This document shows positions 61,363-64,000 of a DNA stretch of 64,000 nucleotides, in pieces. Under the pieces are notes generated by a model. It did no database searches. It saw only the letters and a program-made list of their open reading frames with translations, and had not been told where the DNA came from. The translations under genes were made by a program, and so were the position numbers. The stretch lies in assembly GCF_003609635.1 (NCBI RefSeq), contig NZ_MCIA01000010.1, positions 51,385-115,384 of the forward strand. The letters are read 5' to 3'. Positions within the stretch are counted from its first letter, which is position 1, and every line of letters starts with the position of its first letter. The stretch comes from Lacrimispora algidixylanolytica (GTDB taxonomy: Bacteria > Bacillota > Clostridia > Lachnospirales > Lachnospiraceae).

Positions 61363-62094
61363 ATGATGAAAAAAACATGGAAAACGTTAGGCCTTATGGC
61401 TTTTTGCAGCGCAATTGTAATTGCTAGACCTTCAGATGTAAGAGCAGATGAGACATCCGGTCCAGGACTTAGTTATGGTAACTATTTAGTAACTGTTGAT
61501 TCAGACAAAGTAACAATTAGTAAAGATGAAGAAGGTCAAGAAACTTTGATGACCGCAACCAAAGGCAATTCCTTTCAGGTAATGGAAGATATGGGCGATG
61601 GTACAGTCAAAGTTAAGGTTAATGATACATACGGCTATTTGCCAGTAGACGGCAATGCAACCGTTACTCAAACCGATGCAAGCACTCTTGCAGAACTTGA
61701 AGTAAAGAATAAGGTAGATGAAGCTGTTGATTTCAGACAGAGCATTGCAAATTACGGTTTACAGTTTGTAGGCGGACGTTATGCTTATGGCGGATCTGAT
61801 CCCAGAACAGGGGTGGATTGCTCCGGTTTTACAAGATATGTACTGCAGCATGCTGCAGGAATCAATTTAAGTCGTTCTTCAGGCGGACAAGCCTCTCAAG
61901 GAAGAGCCATCAGCGCAGATCAGATGCGCCCAGGCGATCTGTTATTCTACGGAAGCAGCAGAGCAATCAACCACGTAGCCATGTACATCGGTAACGGACA
62001 GGTTGTACATTCTTCCACATATAGCACAGGTATTAAGACATCCCCATGGAATTATCGGGCACCTGTAAAAATTGTCAATGTGATTGGCGATTAA
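61363..62094 (+). CDS. Secreted NlpC/P60 peptidoglycan hydrolase 2
   Basis: 243 residues, paralogue of the preceding gene: signal peptide (MMKKTWKTLGLMAFCSAIVIA...VRA), an SH3b-like middle domain and NlpC/P60 domain with Cys153 in GVDCSGF, His204 in INHVAMYIG and His216. The two NlpC domains share long stretches (FVG-R-YGG--P-TGVDCSGFT-YVL). ATG 61363 is chosen for the signal peptide and the AGGAG 11 bases upstream; the earlier in-frame ATG at 61285 lies in the promoter. Confidence 0.9.
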   Translation: MMKKTWKTLGLMAFCSAIVIARPSDVRADETSGPGLSYGNYLVTVDSDKVTISKDEEGQETLMTATKGNSFQVMEDMGDGTVKVKVNDTYGYLPVDGNATVTQTDASTLAELEVKNKVDEAVDFRQSIANYGLQFVGGRYAYGGSDPRTGVDCSGFTRYVLQHAAGINLSRSSGGQASQGRAISADQMRPGDLLFYGSSRAINHVAMYIGNGQVVHSSTYSTGIKTSPWNYRAPVKIVNVIGD

Positions 62095-62131
62095 TGATTA
62101 AGCGGATAACCGGATTTCGGTTAGGGTATAT

Positions 62132-62167
62132 GACCTTCGGCGAGGGATTGCCGGGGGTCTTTTTTTG
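62132..62167 (+). terminator. Rho-independent terminator
   Basis: GACCTTCGGC (62132-62141) pairs with GCCGGGGGTC (62150-62159) using two G-U pairs, followed by seven or more T. A smaller AACCG/CGGTT hairpin precedes it. The rest of the 353-base gap up to 62448 is AT-rich, with only the promoter at 62352. Confidence 0.82.
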
Positions 62168-62351
62168 TTTTTTATATTAAATATAATTTTAAGCTTCTAT
62201 AATATTGTGAAGGCTGAGAACTCGGCAAGTAAGTGCTTAAGGTAATTTGCATATTCTGTTTCTATCAATATTACATGTTCTGTTAACATCAATTTCCGTT
62301 AATATAAGCTAAGATATATGAGGGATTATTAATTCCACCTGGAGTGCCTAA

Positions 62352-62381
62352 TTGACAATGGTAACCGAAAGGCAGTAATAT
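62352..62381 (+). promoter_or_regulatory. Putative promoter of the AT-rich membrane protein
   Basis: TTGACA (62352-62357), an 18-base spacer and TAATAT (62376-62381). Confidence 0.45.
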
Positions 62382-62447
62382 GAGAATGGAAGAGTTATTC
62401 TAAACGGTTATGGACGAGGTTTAACGTGTATTATTAGGGGGACGCTT

Positions 62448-63404
62448 ATGAACTATGAAAAAAGTTTAATAAAGAAAAAAGAATGGTTATTCTTTGTACC
62501 TTTTTTTCTCATATCTGTTTTATCAGGTAAATTGGTATGGATTTATAGCGATGATAAATCAGAACTGATACATAAGGCAATCATAGGTCTAAAGTGGTTA
62601 TTTTGCTTTATGTTTATAGCTGCTGTAATTTATGAGATTTATAAATTGATAAAAAAAGATCATTCTATGGAGAAAGTATGGCTACTATCTGGAATCTTTA
62701 TATTGGTACAGTTTGTAGGTGTATATCAATTTGAATTAATATTAAACTATTATAATATCGTTTTAAATAATGTGATGTTCCATGATATTATGACAAGTCA
62801 AATATGCTCTATCCCGTATATTATTTTTTTACTATATTATGTAATCATAAATAAGAATGAAAAATCAAAAAATGGTTTAAATAAGGTGGATATCCTATTT
62901 TTATTCCTGCTATTTTTGCTCCCCTTTTTACGTGACATCAATTCCTATATGTTTCGAGAGGTCATTGAGGGAATGAAGGGGGATAGAGTAACAATCATAA
63001 CACGATTTATTTATCCGGAAGACATGCGCTATATAGAAAAGGCGAATAAAGCGGAGAAAATAATGCATCAATTATCATTGGTAAATTCTTATATCAATTA
63101 TATTTATCCTATTACAATCTATGGGGCCATCTGCGTTGGTGGTATAACTTTACTTAGAGATAAGATTACCGTTTCTAAATATCTTGCATTAGGTGGAATC
63201 TTTGTTTTTGTTCATTATTTTGGAATGATATATTTTGATAAATTTCTAAGATGCTTCAATCAATCGTTTGATGCAGCCAATATTAACCTATTCTATAATA
63301 TAGTTTTGAGTTTTTCATATTTTCGGTTATATATATTTTTATTGATTTTGTATTTTATAAAAAGGTTATTCCATAGATTTCAAGAGAAAAAGCTTTTCAT
63401 TTAA
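62448..63404 (+). CDS. Unrecognised multi-pass membrane protein
   Basis: 318 residues with about eight hydrophobic helices separated by short charged loops (for example FFVPFFLISVLSGKLVW, WLFCFMFIAAVIYEIY, ILFLFLLFLLPFL, LALGGIFVFVHYF). The largest soluble loop, about 165-205 (MFREVIEGMKGDRVTIITRF...), lies in the middle. I recognise no family. Visibly more AT-rich than the genes to its left, suggesting recent gain. AGGGGG precedes the ATG. Monocistronic. Confidence 0.7.
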   Translation: MNYEKSLIKKKEWLFFVPFFLISVLSGKLVWIYSDDKSELIHKAIIGLKWLFCFMFIAAVIYEIYKLIKKDHSMEKVWLLSGIFILVQFVGVYQFELILNYYNIVLNNVMFHDIMTSQICSIPYIIFLLYYVIINKNEKSKNGLNKVDILFLFLLFLLPFLRDINSYMFREVIEGMKGDRVTIITRFIYPEDMRYIEKANKAEKIMHQLSLVNSYINYIYPITIYGAICVGGITLLRDKITVSKYLALGGIFVFVHYFGMIYFDKFLRCFNQSFDAANINLFYNIVLSFSYFRLYIFLLILYFIKRLFHRFQEKKLFI

Positions 63405-63509
63405 GTTGAAAATAGAAAATCCTAGACAATCGCTTTGCTCTAAATGAAAACAGCCAAGATAGGGGAGCTATCCGGCTGCTTTCGAGGGGAGTATAAATAA
63501 TTAATAAGG

Positions 63510-63581
63510 ATGAGGAAAATAATTCCTCATATCAATTATAATATAGCCTTAATGAAAATGCAAAGTTAATTTTCATTAAGG
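63510..63581. repeat. Two perfect hairpins in the 348-base gap
   Basis: ATGAGGAA (63510-63517) with TTCCTCAT (63523-63530), and CCTTAATGAAAAT (63547-63559) with ATTTTCATTAAGG (63569-63581). A further CAGCC...GGCTG stem lies near 63450. None has a strong T-run; they may be terminators of the membrane gene or leader structure. A TATAAT at 63688-63693 has only a TTGACA at 22 bases (63660), so a plain sigma-A promoter is unsure. Confidence 0.5.
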
Positions 63582-63752
63582 ATTTAATATGGAAATAAGA
63601 ATTCATTTTATAATGGGACACCCCTCTCCAATGTTGATATACAAAGGATTATTGATTTTTTGACAATTTTTTTGAAATAAAAATAAGTATAATACCTTCT
63701 GATATTGCCATACTAGTTCATGTAACAAACAACGCTTACAGGAGGTATTACA

Positions 63753-64000
63753 ATGTCTAGAAATAACTATAGCGATATGAATAATTCTTCAAAAAACAGC
63801 CAGAACAAGTCTCAGGACAAGATGCAGGACAAGATGCAGGACAAGATGCAGGATTCCAGCCGTAATTCTTACAACAACTCAAGCAAGGATTCCAGCCGTA
63901 ATTCCTACAACGACACAACCAAGGATTCCAGCCGTAATTCTTACAACGACACAACCAAGGATTCTAGCCGTAATTCTTACAACGACACAACCAAGGATTC
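63753..64000 (+). CDS. Tandem-repeat hydrophilic protein, 3' end outside window
   Basis: An open frame starts at ATG 63753 after a perfect AGGAGG and runs to the window edge without a stop. It reads MSRNNYSDMNNSSKNSQNKS, then four QDKM-like units, then repeats of KDSSRNSYNDTT. All residues are polar or charged, no hydrophobic core, no signal peptide: an intrinsically disordered protein. Asn/Ser/Lys-rich repeats of this kind occur in spore and coat proteins of Clostridia, but that is a guess. The minus-strand frame across it (63757-63954) is its antisense shadow. Confidence 0.75.
   Translation, partial: MSRNNYSDMNNSSKNSQNKSQDKMQDKMQDKMQDSSRNSYNNSSKDSSRNSYNDTTKDSSRNSYNDTTKDSSRNSYNDTTKD
63849..64000 (+). 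repeat. 36-bp tandem repeat array inside the edge gene
   Basis: Units at 63849-63884, 63885-63920, 63921-63956, 63957-63992 and a partial from 63993. Each codes for twelve residues (K/Q-DSSRNSYN then four residues). Units 2-4 differ from each other at only one or two bases, a sign of recent expansion; the first unit is more diverged. It is direct, without spacers, so not a CRISPR array. Confidence 0.9.

Noticed and set aside
62168..62447. Riboswitch before the AT-rich membrane protein
   Set aside because: Segments around 62340-62380 look structured, but no known riboswitch consensus could be matched.
63757..63954. Minus-strand ORF with repeated CKNYGWNP-like units
   Set aside because: It is the antisense of the plus-strand tandem-repeat gene, which has a perfect ribosome binding site; the Cys/Trp-rich look comes from reading the repeat backwards.
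63849..64000. 36-bp repeats as a CRISPR array
   Set aside because: Units are directly adjacent without spacers and keep an open reading frame.

Overview
The window looks like chromosomal DNA of an anaerobic, low-GC Gram-positive bacterium, most likely a Lachnospiraceae/Clostridium cluster XIVa species (Lacrimispora-like). This is inferred from gene content: a class III fructose-1,6-bisphosphatase, an H-cluster [FeFe] hydrogenase-type protein, UvsE, a YesM/YesN two-component pair beside glycoside phosphorylases, an agmatine deiminase locus, consensus sigma-A promoters, strong AGGAGG ribosome binding sites and several TTG/GTG starts. No rRNA, tRNA, CRISPR array or intact insertion sequence was seen.

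Layout. 1-6.4 kb is an accessory mosaic: a 5'-truncated (by the window edge) XRE-methyltransferase protein, a GNAT, a MarR regulator with its own operator, a BAAT-type acyl-CoA hydrolase, a SAM methyltransferase, and remnants of an ABC-2 permease and a protein kinase. 6.9-14.4 kb holds a secreted Asp-box/ricin-lectin protein, acetyltransferases, a C39-like peptidase, an ECF sigma/anti-sigma pair, an [FeFe]-hydrogenase-like protein and a TetR-GNAT operon. 14.6-20.4 kb is a same-strand run: a zinc-ribbon/methyltransferase-like protein, an Fe-S protein, a divergent GreA, a MATE exporter, a HAD hydrolase and an OGG-type glycosylase. 20.5-24.9 kb is a four-gene Gld-like ABC system. A stacked palindromic intergenic element precedes uvsE (25.35 kb).

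27-35 kb is an amino-acid biosynthesis run, leuB-ilvD-ilvB-serC-serA-DUF1015. 35.2-48 kb is a carbohydrate locus: a GH94-like phosphorylase, a cupin, a YesM/YesN pair, a sugar ABC transporter (binding protein and two permeases, no ATPase) and a second, 1036-residue phosphorylase-like enzyme. Together they suggest import and phosphorolysis of a beta-glucan-type oligosaccharide. 48-53.8 kb is a complete agmatine deiminase pathway (carbamate kinase, putrescine carbamoyltransferase, antiporter, agmatine deiminase) with a divergent membrane-anchored LuxR regulator of the AguR type.

53.9-64 kb contains an M23 peptidase, an iron alcohol dehydrogenase, a small cystatin-motif protein, an MBL hydrolase, fbp, a HAAS-domain protein, two tandem secreted NlpC/P60 hydrolases with matching promoters, an AT-rich membrane protein and, at the right edge, the start of a tandem-repeat hydrophilic protein that runs out of the window. 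Starts were re-chosen from ribosome binding sites for many genes, and the reason is given in each entry.
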